Positions 52,068-60,530 of a DNA stretch of 64,000 nt are shown in pieces; within the stretch, counting starts at the first letter, position 1; each line of letters begins with the position of its first letter. The notes under the pieces were generated by a model. That model did no database searches and had not been told where the DNA came from. It saw only the letters and a program-made list of their open reading frames with translations. The stretch is taken from NCBI RefSeq assembly GCF_022637395.1, contig NZ_CP093337.1:372001-436000 (forward strand). The letters run 5' to 3'. The DNA is from Shinella sp. H4-D48. Its GTDB lineage: Bacteria; Pseudomonadota; Alphaproteobacteria; Rhizobiales; Rhizobiaceae. The translations under genes and the position numbers were made by a program.

Positions 52068-53237
52068 CTAGAGCTTGAGGCCCGGAATGGCGAGTGGATT
52101 CTCCGCGAGAGCGGCGCGGTCCGGGCGGTCTATCTTCGGCGTGCCGGTAAAGGCGTCGAAGAGGTCGCGTACGAAAGCCTCCGGCAGATCCTTCGTGATC
52201 AGCACCAGGCGTGTGCGGCGCTCGGCGCCTTCCGGCCAGGCGGCCAGCCGCTCCGGCGGGTGGAACACGCTCTGCACCCCATGCAGCACCAACGGCCGTT
52301 CGGGACTGTTTTCCATCAGCACGATACCCTTCATGCGCAGCAGCTTTTCGCCGTGAGCCGAGCGCAGGAGATCGATGAACATTTCCAGTGCCATCGGATC
52401 GATCGGCCGATCGTGCAGGATGCTGAAAGAACGGATCGTCGCGTCATGGCGCGTCACGTCATGGGCGTGCTGGTGGCCGTGGTCGTGGTGGTGCGCGTGA
52501 TCGCAACCGTGGTCGCAATGATCATGGTGGTGATGGTCGTGCCCATGATGGTGGTGGTCGTGCGTCTCTTCATGCAGCCAGCGGCGGACATCCGGAATCT
52601 TGCTGCCGGGATCGTAGAGGCCGTTCGCCAGCAGGTCGGGGCTGGCAAGGCCGGGAGCATCGACATCGGAGACGACGGCACGCGGATTGAGCGCGGCGAT
52701 TTCCCGGCGCACGGCATCGAGCGTCGCCGTGTCGGCAAGCGAGGCCTTGCTGATCAGCACGCGGTCGGCCACGGCGACCTGCTTGACGGCTTCCGGATGG
52801 TTGGCAAGCGTCGAAAGGCCGTTGACCGCATCCACGACGGTAATCACCCCGTCGAGGCTGAAGGACTGCGACAGGACAGGATTGCCCATCACCGCCTGCA
52901 GCACCGGGGCGGGATCGGCAAGGCCGGTCGTCTCGATGACGATGCGTTTCAGTGGCTGGATCTTGCCCGTCTGCATGCGATCCATCAGATCGGCCAATGT
53001 ATCGACCAGTTCGCCACGGATGGTGCAGCACAGACATCCGTCCGAAAGCTCGATGATCCCGTCTCCCGATTGCTCGACCAGCAGATGATCGATGCCCACC
53101 TCGCCGAACTCGTTGATGATGACGGCCGTATCGGTGAGTGCGGGGTCTTTCAGCAGGCGGTTGAGCAGGGTTGTCTTGCCGGCACCCAGGAAGCCGGTCA
53201 GCACGGAAACCGGCACACGCCGCTCAGCGATTGTCAT
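52068..53237 (-). CDS. COG0523 (CobW/ZNG1-type) metal chaperone GTPase
   Basis: The 389-residue GTPase has Walker A TGFLGAGKTTLLNRLL, the metal motif GCLCC (CxCC) in ELSDGCLCCTIRGEL, Walker B ETTGLADP and SKASLAD in the place of NKxD. A long linker holds 20 His in 35 residues (with two Cys) before the C-terminal CobW domain. Family members deliver zinc, cobalt or iron to target enzymes. The name CobW is a subfamily label, and nearby genes do not fix the metal. It converges on the GNAT gene with a hairpin between them. Confidence 0.9.
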   Translation of the reverse strand: MTIAERRVPVSVLTGFLGAGKTTLLNRLLKDPALTDTAVIINEFGEVGIDHLLVEQSGDGIIELSDGCLCCTIRGELVDTLADLMDRMQTGKIQPLKRIVIETTGLADPAPVLQAVMGNPVLSQSFSLDGVITVVDAVNGLSTLANHPEAVKQVAVADRVLISKASLADTATLDAVRREIAALNPRAVVSDVDAPGLASPDLLANGLYDPGSKIPDVRRWLHEETHDHHHHGHDHHHHDHCDHGCDHAHHHDHGHQHAHDVTRHDATIRSFSILHDRPIDPMALEMFIDLLRSAHGEKLLRMKGIVLMENSPERPLVLHGVQSVFHPPERLAAWPEGAERRTRLVLITKDLPEAFVRDLFDAFTGTPKIDRPDRAALAENPLAIPGLKL

Positions 53238-53266
53238 GGTCGCTCCAGTCAGGAATCAGAGGTCAA

Positions 53267-54382
53267 TCAGAAGGTGGGGCGCGGGATCGGGACGGGCACG
53301 TTGGCGATGTCGCCCACGGCGTTCGACGCGACCGTCTCGACGCCATCAGGCTTTGCCGTATCGCCGCCACTCAGAAGGCCGGCGAAAACGAACCGCAGCG
53401 GCCGGTCGAGTTCATGGATGTAGGGCGATACCAGCTTCTGGCGGCCAGCCTCATCGCGACCTTCGCTGCGAACCTTGGCGGCATGCTTGGAGCAGATTTC
53501 CTGCGAGATGTCGGCGACCACATCGCGCGTCTCGCCATAGGGCCTGAGCTGGCCGAGCGTGGGAACATTGCCGGGGCGACCCGTCAGGCCCTTCTGCAGC
53601 ATGCCGGCGGAAATATCGGCGCGCGCGCCGAGGCTGTCGGAGCCAAGAACGACGGAAACGACGCTGCGGCCATTGCGGGTGGCGGACGAAACCTGATTGA
53701 AGCCCGATGCGCAGATGAAGCCGGTCTTCATGCCATCAGCGCCGTCGAAGCGGCCGATCAGCATATTGAAGTTCGGATACTGCTTCTTGCCCGTCGTGAA
53801 GCCTTCCAGCGAGAAATAGGAGGCATATTGCGGGAATTCCCGCTTCAGCGTCACGGCGAGGACCGCGAGGTCGCGGGCCGTCGTATACTGGCCCTTGCCG
53901 GGCAAGCCGTTCGGGTTGATGAAGCGTGAGGAACTCATGCCGATGCGCTTGGCTTCGGCGTTCATGCGGTCGACGAAGGCCGGTTCGGAGCCGGAAATCG
54001 ATTCGGCGATGGCGACGGAGACATCATTGGCGGACTTGACGAGGATGATCTTCAGCGCGCTGTCCAGCGTCATCTTCTGACCGGGCTTGAAATACATCTT
54101 GCTTGGCGGTTCGGCGGCAGCGTGCTTGCTCATCGTGACAGGGCTGTCCAGCGTGATCTCGCCGGCCTTGATGGCGCGGAAGACCGTGTAGGCGGTCATG
54201 AGCTTGGTCAGCGAGGCCGGATACCAGCGCTGGAAGGCATCCTCGTGCTCGATGACCTGGAGCGTGTTGACATCCACCAGCATGCGCGGGCCCGCCATGG
54301 TCGCGGTTGCGGAGAGGGTGGCTGCAAGCAACAGGGCGGAGCCCAGAAGGCGCGCGCCCAAGCGCGTCGTACGTCCGTTCAT
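53267..54382 (-). CDS. D-alanyl-D-alanine carboxypeptidase (PBP5/6-like, S11)
   Basis: The 371-residue periplasmic serine peptidase trims the terminal D-Ala from peptidoglycan stem peptides. The signal peptide is followed by the catalytic triad motifs SLTK (Ser57, Lys60), SAN (117-119) and KTG in ADGMKTGFICASG. GLPGKGQYTTARDLAVLAV is standard for S11. The C-terminal region lacks a clear amphipathic anchor of PBP5 type. The ATG at 54382 was taken over a TTG two codons earlier. Confidence 0.93.
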   Translation of the reverse strand: MNGRTTRLGARLLGSALLLAATLSATATMAGPRMLVDVNTLQVIEHEDAFQRWYPASLTKLMTAYTVFRAIKAGEITLDSPVTMSKHAAAEPPSKMYFKPGQKMTLDSALKIILVKSANDVSVAIAESISGSEPAFVDRMNAEAKRIGMSSSRFINPNGLPGKGQYTTARDLAVLAVTLKREFPQYASYFSLEGFTTGKKQYPNFNMLIGRFDGADGMKTGFICASGFNQVSSATRNGRSVVSVVLGSDSLGARADISAGMLQKGLTGRPGNVPTLGQLRPYGETRDVVADISQEICSKHAAKVRSEGRDEAGRQKLVSPYIHELDRPLRFVFAGLLSGGDTAKPDGVETVASNAVGDIANVPVPIPRPTF

Positions 54383-54513
54383 CTGCAAAGATCTGTCCTC
54401 GAAATCGGGAGTTGTCTCGAACCGTCGCCCTATTTAACCTATATGGCATCGTGATGGCAAAGCCATCGAGAGCCGATGGCCGAATTTCAGGCTGAAATGA
54501 CAGGACGTGTTGC

Positions 54514-55674
54514 ATGCCGATTCTGAACCGCGCCGCAGAAATGCAGGATGAAATCGCCGGATGGCGCAGGCACCTGCACCGGGAGCCGGAGCTTCTCTTC
54601 GCGGTGGAGAAGACGGCCGCCTTCGTGGCCGAAAAACTGCGTGAGTTTGGGGTCGACGAGATCGTCACCGGCCTCGGACGCACGGGCGTCGTCGGCATCA
54701 TCCGTGGTAAAGGCGCGGGGAACACCATCGGTCTTCGCGCCGATATGGACGCGCTGCCCATCGAGGAGGCGACCGGCAAGCCCTGGGCCTCGACCGTTAG
54801 GGGCAAGATGCATGCCTGCGGTCATGACGGCCACACCGCCATGCTGCTGGGGGCTGCCAAGTATCTCGCTGAAACGCGAAACTTCACCGGCAGCGTCGCG
54901 GTGATCTTCCAGCCGGCGGAAGAGGGCGGCGGCGGCGGCAACGAAATGGTCAAGGATGGCATGATGGAGCGCTTCGGCATCGCCGAGGTCTACGGCATGC
55001 ACAACCTGCCCGGCATGCCAGTCGGCGCCTTCGGAACGCGCCCGGGTCCCATCATGGCGGCTACCGATGAGTTCACCATCATGGTGAAGGGACGCGGTGG
55101 CCATGCGGCCTTGCCGCACAAGACTGTCGATCCCATCGTCATCGGTGCGCAGGTCGTGACAGCGCTGCAGACCATCGTGTCGCGCGTCGCCGACCCCATT
55201 GATTCGCTCGTCGTGTCCGTCACCAAGTTCAATGCGGGCTTCGCCCACAATGTGATCCCTGAAACGGCGCAGCTCGCCGGCACCGTGCGCACGCTGAGCC
55301 CTGATATGCGCGAAGGGGCCGAAGCCCGTATCCGGCAGATCTGCGCCGGCCTTGCCGCTGCCCATGGCGCCGAGATCGTCGTGACGTACCACCGCAACTA
55401 TCCGGTTACCGTCAACCACGCGCAGGAGACCGGCCATGCCGTCGCCGTGGCGCGCGAGATTGCCGGCGATGCATCGGTCGAACCCGCCATCGCCCCGATG
55501 ATGGGCGGCGAGGATTTCTCCTACATGTTGCTTTCCCGCCCCGGTGCCTTCATCTTCGTCGGCAACGGCGATACGGCCGGGCTGCATCATCCCGCCTACG
55601 ATTTCAACGACGACGCCATCCCGCATGGCGTGACCTACTGGGTCAAGCTCGCCGAAAGCCGTCTCGCCGCCTGA
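54514..55674 (+). CDS. M20 family amidohydrolase (hippurate hydrolase / N-acyl amino acid amidohydrolase)
   Basis: The 386-residue metalloenzyme has HACGHDGHTAMLLG (metal ligands), QPAEEGGGG with the catalytic Glu, MHNLPGMPVGAFGTRPG and FSYMLLSRPGAFIFVGNGD with the C-terminal histidine region. GRGGHAALPHKTVDPI is the dimerisation-domain motif. The family releases amino acids or similar from N-acyl (or hippuric-type) compounds. The exact substrate is unknown. It stands alone between the carboxypeptidase and tRNA-Arg. Confidence 0.9.
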   Translation: MPILNRAAEMQDEIAGWRRHLHREPELLFAVEKTAAFVAEKLREFGVDEIVTGLGRTGVVGIIRGKGAGNTIGLRADMDALPIEEATGKPWASTVRGKMHACGHDGHTAMLLGAAKYLAETRNFTGSVAVIFQPAEEGGGGGNEMVKDGMMERFGIAEVYGMHNLPGMPVGAFGTRPGPIMAATDEFTIMVKGRGGHAALPHKTVDPIVIGAQVVTALQTIVSRVADPIDSLVVSVTKFNAGFAHNVIPETAQLAGTVRTLSPDMREGAEARIRQICAGLAAAHGAEIVVTYHRNYPVTVNHAQETGHAVAVAREIAGDASVEPAIAPMMGGEDFSYMLLSRPGAFIFVGNGDTAGLHHPAYDFNDDAIPHGVTYWVKLAESRLAA

Positions 55675-55816
55675 CGAAAGTGCCCGGCCGCCGAAAAGCC
55701 CAGCCGCGGCCGTTCGGAAAGTGAATATGTAGGGGATGGAGTGATTCTACCCGATGGCTGACTGTGCCATGCTGCGATGTTGCGGAGGGAACGCGTGGTC
55801 GCACCACGGAAATCGC

Positions 55817-55845
55817 TTGGCTTCACGCTAAGGCTTTTGTATGGG
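55817..55845 (+). promoter_or_regulatory. Possible promoter of tRNA-Arg
   Basis: TTGGCT (55817-55822) and TATGGG (55840-55845) are spaced by 17 bp, and the implied start is about 4 bases before the mature tRNA. The boxes deviate from consensus, so this is tentative. The rest of 55675-55855 shows no gene. Confidence 0.35.
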
Positions 55846-55855
55846 TGCAGTCAGT

Positions 55856-55932
55856 GGTCCCGTAGCTCAGCAGGATAGAGCACCAGATTCCTAATCTGGG
55901 GGTCCCGCGTTCGAATCGCGGCGGGATCACCA
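55856..55932 (+). tRNA. tRNA-Arg (anticodon CCT)
   Basis: The 77-nt tRNA has acceptor stem GGTCCCG with CGGGATC (one G-T pair), D-arm GCTCAGCAGGATAGAGC, anticodon stem CCAGA/TCTGG around loop TTCCTAA (anticodon CCT at 55890-55892), T-arm CGCGTTCGAATCGCG and an encoded CCA. It reads AGG arginine codons. Confidence 0.97.
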
Positions 55933-55945
55933 TTTCCCCGAAAGA

Positions 55946-56329
55946 TCAGACGTCTTCCTTTTCACGCTCCGGCGTGACGACGCGTGGCTTGGGGCGTATG
56001 GCGGGCACGATGGAAGGTTTGGAGACGACCGTCTTCGGCTGCGGAGCCTTGATGCCAAGCATATTGCGGATGCGGTCGGAGACCAGCGGGCGGAAACGGC
56101 TGGCTCGGAAGGGCATGTCGACGGCGCCGTAGCCCTCCGGGCCGTCATCCTTGCCGCGATAGAGTTCCATCAGCTTGATGCCGTAGAAGTCGCCATCCAC
56201 ATAATGCCGGTAGTGGCCGGCCCAGCGTACCGTATAGACCTGCCCCTTGCGGATGCCCTGATCGATCGAGACGTTCTTGAAACGGTCATTGATGCAGACG
56301 ACCTTCTGTCCGACCTGGAACGTGGGCAT
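55946..56329 (-). CDS. Conserved hypothetical protein
   Basis: The 127-residue soluble protein has a compact N-terminal half (PTFQVGQKVVCINDRFKN, GIRKGQVYTVRWAGHY and FYGIKLMELYRGKDDGPEGY) and a basic, proline-rich tail from about residue 95. No known domain is recognised; the N-terminal pattern hints at a small SH3-like beta barrel, as the PVGQKVVCI/G-x-VYTV strand pattern is common in such folds. GGAAGAG precedes the ATG at 56329. It ends 13 bp after tRNA-Arg and has no obvious partner. Coding is judged from codon pattern and RBS. Confidence 0.65.
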   Translation of the reverse strand: MPTFQVGQKVVCINDRFKNVSIDQGIRKGQVYTVRWAGHYRHYVDGDFYGIKLMELYRGKDDGPEGYGAVDMPFRASRFRPLVSDRIRNMLGIKAPQPKTVVSKPSIVPAIRPKPRVVTPEREKEDV

Positions 56330-56351
56330 GGCGCTCTTCCTTTCCGTGCCG

Positions 56352-57068
56352 TCAACCGGTCTTGCGGCAGATGACGCCGGGGGCATTTTCGCCCTTCGTC
56401 AGGTCGTAGAGGGTGGCTTCGTCGCCCTTCGTCCACCACTCGAAATGGCCGCCGGCATATTTCGCGCCTGATGCCGCGATGACGTTGGAGGCTATGAACG
56501 TTTCCTCGCCGCGCCGGATCACGGCCAGCGAATTGTCGCCGACATTGATATATTCAACGACGATGCGCAGTTCGTCGTCGCACTGGTAGTTGATAGTCTC
56601 GCGCGCGACGCTCTGTTCCGGGCCAGGCAGACGGATGACGACATCGGTGTTGTTCTTCATCGCCGCAAGGCGAATCGCTGGGGCACCTTCCTTGGCGGTG
56701 AGGTGGAGGATGCCGTTTTCCAGCTTCCACGATGTGACGGTGCCGAGCGCGTCGAAGAACTTCTGCTCCTGATCCATGATGGCGGGCGCGCACATCTTGC
56801 GGGTTGCGGCCGCCGGCGCGAACGCGATGTTGCCGTTCTGCACCTTGAGCTTGCCGCGATAGGTATTACAGCCGCCATTGCCGCCATAGGAGCCGTCCGG
56901 CTTGATCTCCAGCGTCGTCTGGAGATTGTCGATGACGCCGTTACCGGCGATGTCCTCGGCGAGCCACGTTCCGCCGAGACCACCGGGGACCGGCTCGTCG
57001 GCACAGGCCGGAGCTGCCGCCAGAATGGCAAGGCAAGCGAGGGTCCATACTCTCAGGCGTCGGTGCAC
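56352..57068 (-). CDS. META-domain / MliC-domain fusion protein (putative lysozyme inhibitor)
   Basis: The 238-residue exported protein begins with a signal peptide ending near PACA. A META-like domain (HslJ type) follows at about residues 30-130: GLGGTWLAEDI, GNGGCNTYRGKLKV and KMCAPAIMDQEQKFFDAL. A MliC-like domain follows at about 155-215: INYQCDDELRIVVEYINVGDN, then LAVIRRGEETFIASNVIAASGAKYA. MliC proteins inhibit c-type lysozyme in the envelope. The GTG start at 57068 has GGAG six bases upstream; an in-frame TTG lies 4 codons earlier. It is divergent from dxr. Confidence 0.8.
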   Translation of the reverse strand: MHRRLRVWTLACLAILAAAPACADEPVPGGLGGTWLAEDIAGNGVIDNLQTTLEIKPDGSYGGNGGCNTYRGKLKVQNGNIAFAPAAATRKMCAPAIMDQEQKFFDALGTVTSWKLENGILHLTAKEGAPAIRLAAMKNNTDVVIRLPGPEQSVARETINYQCDDELRIVVEYINVGDNSLAVIRRGEETFIASNVIAASGAKYAGGHFEWWTKGDEATLYDLTKGENAPGVICRKTG

Positions 57069-57257
57069 AGGTTTCTCCAATCACGTCCAGGTCTGCAGAC
57101 CGTTTGCGGGGACGTTATGGCCGTCCGGGTGAAAAGGTCAAGCGGCCGGTTCCAGAACTCCACCCAAGCCTTTGCTTTACAGCATTTCCATGACTTGTTG
57201 CAGGCGTCTTTCGCCTGTAGAGCCTCTTCTGACAAGAAGAAAACTGCGGACCCCATC

Positions 57258-58433
57258 ATGGCTCTCGACGCGCAGCAAAAGCGACGCATCACCATCCTCG
57301 GTTCTACCGGCTCGATTGGCACCAGCACGCTGGACGTGCTGCGGCAGCTCGGCGGCCGTGACCGTTTCGACGTTCTCGCCGTCACCGGCAACGGCAATGT
57401 GGACCTGCTTGCCGCACAGGCCAGGGATTGCGGCGCACGATTGGCCGTGACGGCTGACGAAAACCGCTACGGCGCGCTCAAGGATGCGCTGGCCGGCACC
57501 GGGATTGCGGTAGCGGCCGGGCGCGCGGCGCTGCTGGAAGCGGCATCCGGCGAGGCGGATTGGGTTATGGCGGCGATTGTCGGCACGGCGGGCCTTGCGC
57601 CGACGCTTGCCGCGGCAAAGCGCGGTGCCGATATCGCGCTTGCCAACAAGGAGTGCCTCGTGTCGGCGGGCGACCTCTTCGTTCAGGCCGTGGCGGAAGG
57701 CGGGGGGCGGCTCATCCCCGTCGACAGCGAACACAGCGCGATCTTCCAGGCGCTGGAGGACGATCAGCGTCATGCCGTGGAGCGTATCGTGCTGACGGCC
57801 TCCGGCGGTCCGTTCCGCACCTGGAGCCGCGAGCAGATGGCGGGTGTCACGGCTGAAATCGCGCGCGCCCACCCCAATTGGTCCATGGGCCTGAAGATTT
57901 CCATCGGCAGCGCCTCCATGTTCAACAAGGCCTTGGAGATGATCGAGGCGAAACATCTCTTCGATGTGCGGCCAGACCAGATCGAGGTGGTGGTGCATCC
58001 GCAGTCGATCATTCATTCGATGGTGGGTTATGTCGACGGCTCGGTGCTGGCGCAGCTCGGTGCGCCCGACATGCGCACGGCGATCGGCTATGCGCTGACC
58101 TATCCGCAGCGCTCGCCGCTCGATGTCGAGCGGCTGGATTTTGCCAAACTGTCCCGCCTCGATTTCGAAGCGCCTGATGAGACGCGGTTCCCGGCGCTCC
58201 GCCTGGCGCGCACGGCGCTCACGCGCGGCGGGCTTCAGGGTGCGATCATGAACGCGGCGGAGGAGGTTGCTTTCCACGCCTTCGTCGGTGGACGGATCGG
58301 GTTCCTGTCGATGGCGGATATTGCCGAGCAGGTGATGGACAAGCTGGCGCATCTGTCGCCGGCAGCATCCATGGACGATGTCTTCGCCGCAGACGAAGAA
58401 GCCCGACAGGTGGCTGCCGGGCTTATCAGGTAA
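57258..58433 (+). CDS. dxr: 1-deoxy-D-xylulose-5-phosphate reductoisomerase
   Basis: The 391-residue NADPH-dependent enzyme commits DXP to MEP in the non-mevalonate isoprenoid pathway. The nucleotide-binding motif GSTGSIGTSTLDV is at the N-terminus. The metal and substrate region is ALANKECLVSAGDLF and LIPVDSEHSAIFQAL, followed by ILTASGGPFRTW, PNWSMGLKISIGSASMFNK and VVVHPQSIIHSMVGYVDGS. Length and motifs are typical. The ATG at 57258 fits the conserved N-terminus, though no strong Shine-Dalgarno is seen. It converges on hemA with a 16-bp gap. Confidence 0.97.
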   Translation: MALDAQQKRRITILGSTGSIGTSTLDVLRQLGGRDRFDVLAVTGNGNVDLLAAQARDCGARLAVTADENRYGALKDALAGTGIAVAAGRAALLEAASGEADWVMAAIVGTAGLAPTLAAAKRGADIALANKECLVSAGDLFVQAVAEGGGRLIPVDSEHSAIFQALEDDQRHAVERIVLTASGGPFRTWSREQMAGVTAEIARAHPNWSMGLKISIGSASMFNKALEMIEAKHLFDVRPDQIEVVVHPQSIIHSMVGYVDGSVLAQLGAPDMRTAIGYALTYPQRSPLDVERLDFAKLSRLDFEAPDETRFPALRLARTALTRGGLQGAIMNAAEEVAFHAFVGGRIGFLSMADIAEQVMDKLAHLSPAASMDDVFAADEEARQVAAGLIR

Positions 58434-58449
58434 GGCTGCGTCTTCTATA

Positions 58450-59664
58450 TCAGGCGACGGCGCGGGCCAGTGCGCAACGCGACCACAGCGAATGCAGTGC
58501 GCCCACGAGATGCTCGATATCGGCATCGGTGTGCAGCGGCGTCGGCGTGATGCGCAGACGCTCGGTCTTGCGCGGCACGGTCGGGTAATTGATCGGCTGG
58601 ACATAGATGCCGAAATTATCGAGCAGCAGGTCCGAGATCCATTTGCACTTTGATGCATCGCCCACCATGACCGGCACGATATGGCTCGGGTTGGGCATGT
58701 GCGGGATGCCGGCGCGGTCGAGTGCCGCGCGCAGCTTGCGCACGCGGTCCTGATGGCCGAAGCGCTCGATCTGGCTTTCCTTGAGGTGGCGGATCGAGGC
58801 GAGCGCACCGGCGGCAAGCGACGGCGGCAGCGACGTCGTGAAGATGAAGCCCGATGCGAAGGAGCGCACGAAATCGCACAGCGCGGTGGAGGCGGCGATA
58901 TAGCCGCCCATCACGCCGAAGGCCTTGGCGAGCGTACCCTCGATAACGGTGAGGCGATCCATCAGGCCGTCGCGCTCGGCAATGCCGCCGCCGCGCGGGC
59001 CGTACATGCCGACGGCATGCACTTCGTCGAGATAGGTCATCGCGCCGTATTTGTCGGCGAGATCGCAGATTTCCTTGATGGGCGCGATGTCACCATCCAT
59101 CGAATAGACCGATTCAAAGGCAATAAGCTTCGGCGCCTTCGGGTCGGCTGCCGCAAGCTTGGCTTCGAGGTCCTTCACGTCATTGTGCTTCCAGATCACG
59201 CGCTCGCACTTGGAGTGGCGAATGCCCTCGATCATCGATGCGTGGTTGCCGGCATCGGAGAAACAGATGAGGCCGGGTATCTTGGAACAGAGCGTGCCAA
59301 GAGCCGCCCAGTTCGAAACATAGCCCGAGGTGAAGAGCAGCGCCGCTTCCTTGCCATGGAGGTCGGCAAGCTCCTGTTCGAGCAGGACGTGGTAGTGGTT
59401 GGTGCCGGAGATGTTGCGGGTGCCGCCGGCACCGGCGCCACACTGGTCGATGGCGAGTTTCATCGCCTCGGTCACTTTCGGGTGCTGGCCCATGCCGAGA
59501 TAATCGTTGGAACACCAGACCGTGACATCCGTCGGGCCTTCGGCCGTATAGCGCGTCGCCTTGGGGAAGCTGCCCTTCTGGCGCTCAAGGTCGGCGAAAA
59601 CGCGATAGCGGCCTTCCTGATGCAGGCTGTCCAGCTCGTTCTTGAAGAAAGTCTCGAAGTCCAT
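58450..59664 (-). CDS. hemA: 5-aminolevulinate synthase
   Basis: The 404-residue PLP enzyme condenses glycine and succinyl-CoA to ALA, the C4 (Shemin) entry to haem. This is characteristic of alphaproteobacteria. Motifs: [70 protein letters not shown], and the PLP lysine in [13 protein letters not shown]. The ATG at 59664 has GGAG eight bases upstream. An FNR/FixK-type promoter lies in the upstream region, consistent with oxygen-controlled haem synthesis. Confidence 0.97.
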   Translation of the reverse strand: MDFETFFKNELDSLHQEGRYRVFADLERQKGSFPKATRYTAEGPTDVTVWCSNDYLGMGQHPKVTEAMKLAIDQCGAGAGGTRNISGTNHYHVLLEQELADLHGKEAALLFTSGYVSNWAALGTLCSKIPGLICFSDAGNHASMIEGIRHSKCERVIWKHNDVKDLEAKLAAADPKAPKLIAFESVYSMDGDIAPIKEICDLADKYGAMTYLDEVHAVGMYGPRGGGIAERDGLMDRLTVIEGTLAKAFGVMGGYIAASTALCDFVRSFASGFIFTTSLPPSLAAGALASIRHLKESQIERFGHQDRVRKLRAALDRAGIPHMPNPSHIVPVMVGDASKCKWISDLLLDNFGIYVQPINYPTVPRKTERLRITPTPLHTDADIEHLVGALHSLWSRCALARAVA

Positions 59665-59798
59665 CCAGAGTCTCCAGCCCGGCATCGTCCCGGGCATTAT
59701 CGTCATTGACGGTCGTTCATCCGGCTATATCAGGCGCCCATCCTTCGCAACGCGTCGCGCTGCGGCAAATCGGCGCCACCTTTGAACCATTCCAATGT

Positions 59799-59840
59799 AT
59801 GTTAGGTCCCCAAAGGCCATTTCCTATTGATGCATGTCAA
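59799..59840 (-). promoter_or_regulatory. FNR/FixK-box promoter upstream of hemA
   Basis: TTGATGCATGTCAA (59827-59840; TTGACATGCATCAA on the hemA strand) fits the FNR/FixK box TTGAN-N4-NTCAA. Read on the minus strand, the -10-like TAACAT (59799-59804) lies where a class II FNR promoter with the box centred at -41.5 would have it, giving a leader of about 127 nt before hemA. The rest of the 465-bp gap (59665-60129) holds this site, a tiny ORF and AT-rich sequence with no larger gene. Confidence 0.65.
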
Positions 59841-59943
59841 GTCTGCACGAAAAAAGGGACGGGCTGAACCGCTCGTTTCATCGAACCAGTTTCAGCTTGT
59901 CCGTCGCAATGCGGAGGCGCTCGAACGGGGGAGAATAAACGGA

Positions 59944-59979
59944 ATGGCAGCCATATTTATTCGGAGTGTAAAAAAATAG
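59944..59979 (+). CDS. Possible 11-codon leader peptide
   Basis: An ATG preceded at 9 bases by GGGGGAG opens an 11-codon frame (MAAIFIRSVKK) ending TAG. It lies about 150 bp before the glycine-zipper lipoprotein gene on the same strand. A good ribosome site in an AT-rich leader is the only support; there is no homology to cite. Confidence 0.25.
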   Translation: MAAIFIRSVKK

Positions 59980-60129
59980 TTCGCCGCCATAGACTTCCCC
60001 GTTTCGCGGTATATTTTCATCTCTGAACAGACATGACCGTCGTGAGGCGGGCGCGTATGTTAGCTCAACAGAAGGGGATAGTGCGGACCTGGAAGACCGG
60101 GACGCAACTCAACTTTGGAGAACATCTTC

Positions 60130-60393
60130 ATGAAGAAAGTCATTGCGCTCGTTCTGGTCGGCCTTGCTGTCGCCAGCTGCACGCAGACGGAAAAGGGTGC
60201 GGGTATCGGCGCCGTCTCCGGCGCGATCATCGGTGGCGCCGTCACGGGTAACGTTCGCGGTGCTGCCGTTGGCGCGGCCATCGGTGGCGTTTCCGGCGCT
60301 GTCATCGGCAGCGTGTCCGAACAGCCCGGTCAGTGCTACTACCGTGACCGTTACGGACGCCGTTACATCGACCGTTGCCCGTCCGGTTACTGA
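60130..60393 (+). CDS. Glycine-zipper lipoprotein
   Basis: The 87-residue prolipoprotein has a signal peptide with lipobox VASC (about residues 14-17) and then a glycine-zipper segment GAGIGAVSGAIIGGAVTG...GAAVGAAIGGVSGAVIGSV (about 24-63) of the kind found in outer-membrane SlyB/17-kDa-like proteins. The tail CYYRDRYGRRYIDRCPSG has two cysteines that could form a disulfide. GGAG lies 9 bases before the ATG at 60130; a TTG five codons earlier is less likely. A strong terminator follows. Confidence 0.88.
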   Translation: MKKVIALVLVGLAVASCTQTEKGAGIGAVSGAIIGGAVTGNVRGAAVGAAIGGVSGAVIGSVSEQPGQCYYRDRYGRRYIDRCPSGY

Positions 60394-60417
60394 TAGCCGA
60401 CTGATGCAACTTATGCG

Positions 60418-60444
60418 AAGCCCCGGGCATCCCCCGGGGCTTTT
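60418..60444 (+). terminator. Rho-independent terminator of the glycine-zipper gene
   Basis: A perfect 10-bp stem (AAGCCCCGGG with CCCGGGGCTT) closes on a 5-nt loop and is followed by two further T (four in a row with the stem). It lies 24 bp after the stop. Confidence 0.88.
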
Positions 60445-60530
60445 GCTTGTCCGGCGATGGCACAAAATAGCGTCCGGCGCTTCAAATCCGGGGCGTGTGC
60501 GTGTAGAACCGGCGTTAACATTACGGAAAA

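Noticed and set aside
52035-53423. 462-codon plus-strand frame opposite the COG0523 GTPase
   Set aside because: Contains low-complexity V/M runs that are the complement of the His-rich linker; not a gene.
55856-56329. Genomic-island boundary at the tRNA-Arg 3' end
   Set aside because: No integrase follows, and no second copy of the tRNA 3' end occurs in the window.
57177-58817. 546-codon minus-strand frame over dxr
   Set aside because: Antisense artefact; Dxr motifs are complete on the plus strand.
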